Part shown: piece by piece, positions 5,734 to 7,415 of the stretch | Numbering within the stretch: the stretch's first letter is position 1 | Layout: every line of letters begins with the position of its first letter | NCBI GenBank assembly: GCA_025935735.1 | Contig: JAICUS010000293.1 | Coordinates: forward strand, 1 to 7,415 | Direction of reading: 5' to 3' | From: Solirubrobacteraceae bacterium | GTDB taxonomy: Bacteria; Actinomycetota; Thermoleophilia; Solirubrobacterales; Solirubrobacteraceae | Length of the DNA: 7,415 nucleotides | Position numbers and translations under genes: made by a program | The notes under the pieces: model-generated | What the model was told of the DNA's origin: nothing | The model's database searches: none | The model's input: the letters and a program-made list of their open reading frames with translations, nothing else

Positions 5734-7415
5734 ATGCCGAGCCGACGCCTCTCCCCCGCGCGCGCGGACCTGCTGCTCGCCGCGGCGGCGATGGCGGAGT
5801 TCTCGCTCGAGCTGACGCTGGGCGTCCCCGACGCGCCGCAACATGCCGCGGCGTTCGCGTTCGCGGCCGTGAGCGCGGCGAGCCTGGCGATGCGCCGCCG
5901 CGCCCCGCTGGTCGCGATGACGGGGACCTACCTGGGGCTGCTGGGGCTGACGCTGCTGTCGTCGCGCTACACCGACACGGCGGGCCCGTTCTTCGCCACG
6001 TTCGTGGCGGGCTTCGCGCTCGGCGCCCACGGCGGCCGGCGCGCGCTGGTCGCAGGCGTGGTGCTGGGCGTCGCGGTCGAGGGCCTCGGCCATCTGATGA
6101 GCCCGGACGACGCCGGCGACTACGTCTTCGGCCTCACGATCGGCGTCGCCGTCCCGGTGCTGCTCGGCCGCCTGCTGCGCACCCGCTCCGCGCTGAACCG
6201 GGCGCTGCGCGAGCAGACCGACGCGCTGGAGCGCGCCCGCTCCGGCGCCGCCGGCCGCGCCGTGGCCGGCGAGCGCGCCCGGATCGCCGGCGAGCTGCAC
6301 GACGTGGTCGCCCACTCGCTGAGCGCCATGACCGTGCAGGCCAGCGCCGCGCACCGGCTGACCGCGGCCGCGCACGCGGGCGCCGGCGCGGCCTTCGCCA
6401 CCGTCGAGGCGACCGGGCGCGAGGCGCTGGACGAGCTGCGGCGGCTGCTCGGCGTGCTGCGCCGCGAGGACGCCGAGCTCGCGCTGGCGCCGCAGCCCAG
6501 CCTGCGGCATTTGCGCTCGCTCGCCTCGCGCACGGCAGCGGCCGGCCTGCCGGTCTCGCTCGACCTCGAAGGCGAGCTGCCGGAGCTCCCGGCCGGGATC
6601 GACCTGACCGCCTATCGGGTCGTGCAGGGCGCGCTGGCCGGCGCGCGGGACGCCGGCGGCGCCGGGCGCGCCGAGGTGCGCGTGCGCGTCCGGCCGGACG
6701 CGCTCGAGGTCACCGTGCTGGACGACGGCGGCGCGCGGCCGCTGGGCGGCATCCGCGAGCGCGTCGAGCTGCACGGCGGCCGCCTCACCGCCGGCCCCCG
6801 CAGCGCCGGCGGCCACGCGGTGCGCGCGCAGCTGCCGTTCGACGGCGCGGCGCCCGCGCCCCAGGGCGAGCCCGTGCGGACCTGCCCGGCCACGGCGTCG
6901 CGGGCGGCGGTCCGCCGCGCGCGCGGCGTCGTGGCGGCGATCCGCCGGCTGGAGCCGGTGGCCGTCGACCGGGCGCTGGCGGGCGGCGCGGCGGCCCTCG
7001 GCATCGCTGAGGTGCTGACCTCGCGCGACCTGAGCGGATCGCCGGCGCTCAACGCGCTGGCGGCCCTCGGCTACACGCTGCCGCTGGCCTGGCGGCGGCG
7101 GGCGCCGCTGCAGGCGATGGCCGCCACGGTCGCCGCCGCGATCCTGATGGGGCTGGCGCTGACCTCGCTGCTGCACCTCTTCGTCCCCTACGGCGCGGTG
7201 CTGGCGCTGGCCTTCGCCTGCGGGTCGCGCCTGGACCGGCGTCCGGCGTTGGCGGCGGCCGCGCTGATCCTGGGCGGGCTGCCGGCGGTCGTCTACACGA
7301 TGCCCGACCAGACCGCCGGCGACTACTTCTTCCCCACCTGCATCGTGCTCGGGATCTGGATCGCCGGGCGCGTCGTGCGCTCGCGCACGCGGCTGACCGA
7401 GCGGCTGCACGAGAC
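5734..7415 (+). CDS. Tandem double sensor histidine kinase, NarL/HisKA_3 type (3' end beyond window)
   Basis: An open frame of 560 codons, still open at the window edge. Unit 1: about six membrane helices (roughly 12-30, 38-53, 58-76, 85-99, 104-120, 130-148), a coiled linker, then a HisKA_3 dimerisation domain with E-R-A-R-I-A-G-E-L-H-D (180-190), phospho-acceptor His189. Its HATPase domain (about 285-370) ends in the family-typical GGIRERVELHGGRL, but the N-box reads YRVVQGALAGARDA with Gly303 where Asn is expected, and G1 reads DDGGA (330-334) with a shortened G2 loop, so ATP binding is doubtful. After an Arg-rich linker a second set of membrane helices begins near residue 413, homologous to the first. 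By family logic the protein is an inner-membrane sensor passing phosphate to a NarL-type regulator, probably encoded downstream. ATG 5734 is the first possible start after an in-frame TAA at 5701-5703; no good ribosome binding site is visible. It diverges from the ABC operon. Confidence 0.88.
   Translation, partial: MPSRRLSPARADLLLAAAAMAEFSLELTLGVPDAPQHAAAFAFAAVSAASLAMRRRAPLVAMTGTYLGLLGLTLLSSRYTDTAGPFFATFVAGFALGAHGGRRALVAGVVLGVAVEGLGHLMSPDDAGDYVFGLTIGVAVPVLLGRLLRTRSALNRALREQTDALERARSGAAGRAVAGERARIAGELHDVVAHSLSAMTVQASAAHRLTAAAHAGAGAAFATVEATGREALDELRRLLGVLRREDAELALAPQPSLRHLRSLASRTAAAGLPVSLDLEGELPELPAGIDLTAYRVVQGALAGARDAGGAGRAEVRVRVRPDALEVTVLDDGGARPLGGIRERVELHGGRLTAGPRSAGGHAVRAQLPFDGAAPAPQGEPVRTCPATASRAAVRRARGVVAAIRRLEPVAVDRALAGGAAALGIAEVLTSRDLSGSPALNALAALGYTLPLAWRRRAPLQAMAATVAAAILMGLALTSLLHLFVPYGAVLALAFACGSRLDRRPALAAAALILGGLPAVVYTMPDQTAGDYFFPTCIVLGIWIAGRVVRSRTRLTERLHE
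6964..7413 (+). repeat. Second copy of the kinase membrane-sensor module (protein-level internal repeat of 5764-6213)
   Basis: Residues 411-560 of the sensor kinase repeat residues 11-160. Shared landmarks are A-E in the first helix (21-22 and 425-426), RRRAPL (54-59 and 454-459), GDY before the last helix (128-130 and 529-531), and G-R-x-x-R-x-R at its cytoplasmic end (145-151 and 545-551). The offset is 400 residues with small indels. Codons differ throughout (for example the RRRAPL codons), so the duplication is old rather than an assembly error. Confidence 0.82.

Noticed and set aside
6850..7000. Two separate kinase genes rather than one fused gene
   Set aside because: No stop codon occurs in frame between the units, and the homologous segments on both sides share one frame at a near-constant offset of 400 residues, so a single polypeptide is the simplest reading.
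5659..7410. A 583-codon minus-strand open frame opposite the tandem sensor kinase
   Set aside because: Its product is a Gln/Arg/Ala/Gly-rich low-complexity string without motifs, while the plus strand encodes clear kinase motifs in frame throughout.

Overview
The window is very GC-rich, coding-dense DNA whose third codon positions are almost all G or C. Together with the gene types (NarL-family multi-TM kinase, two-FtsX-domain MacB-like permease, SRPBCC protein), this suggests a high-GC actinobacterium. A Solirubrobacterales/Thermoleophilia-like lineage is my guess; no rRNA or lineage-specific marker is present to prove it.

Layout. Positions 1-294 (+) hold the last 97 codons of the ribosome-associated GTPase TypA/BipA. 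After 31 bases comes a complete cytoplasmic hybrid sensor kinase (326-2029, +) with PAS, PAS, HisKA, HATPase and receiver domains. It meets an opposing operon tail to tail and overlaps it by 10 bases. That operon runs leftwards from about 5578 to 2020 (-): a small SRPBCC-fold protein, a MacB/LolD-type ABC ATPase and a 793-residue FtsX/MacB-type permease. The three genes are joined by 1-base (TGATG) and 4-base (ATGA) overlaps, so they are probably translationally coupled. A divergent intergenic region of 155 bases (5579-5733) carries a perfect 18-base palindrome and extra half-site-like repeats. From 5734 (+) a second sensor kinase begins and runs off the right edge without a stop.

The most unusual feature is this last gene. 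Its first 400 residues form a complete multi-TM, NarL-type (HisKA_3) histidine kinase. The same reading frame then starts a second copy of the membrane sensor: RRRAPL occurs at residues 54-59 and 454-459, and the G-R-x-x-R-x-R end of the last helix occurs at 145-151 and 545-551, an offset of exactly 400. The protein is therefore a tandem double sensor kinase. The ATP-binding domain of the first unit looks degenerate, having lost the N-box Asn and the G1/G2 glycine pattern while keeping the phospho-acceptor His. One reading is a pseudokinase/kinase pair in one chain, sitting back to back with an ABC transporter operon and sharing a palindromic control region with it. Such kinase and MacB-like transporter pairings often concern envelope stress or export of toxic compounds, but the substrate and the cognate regulator (presumably to the right of the window) cannot be seen here.
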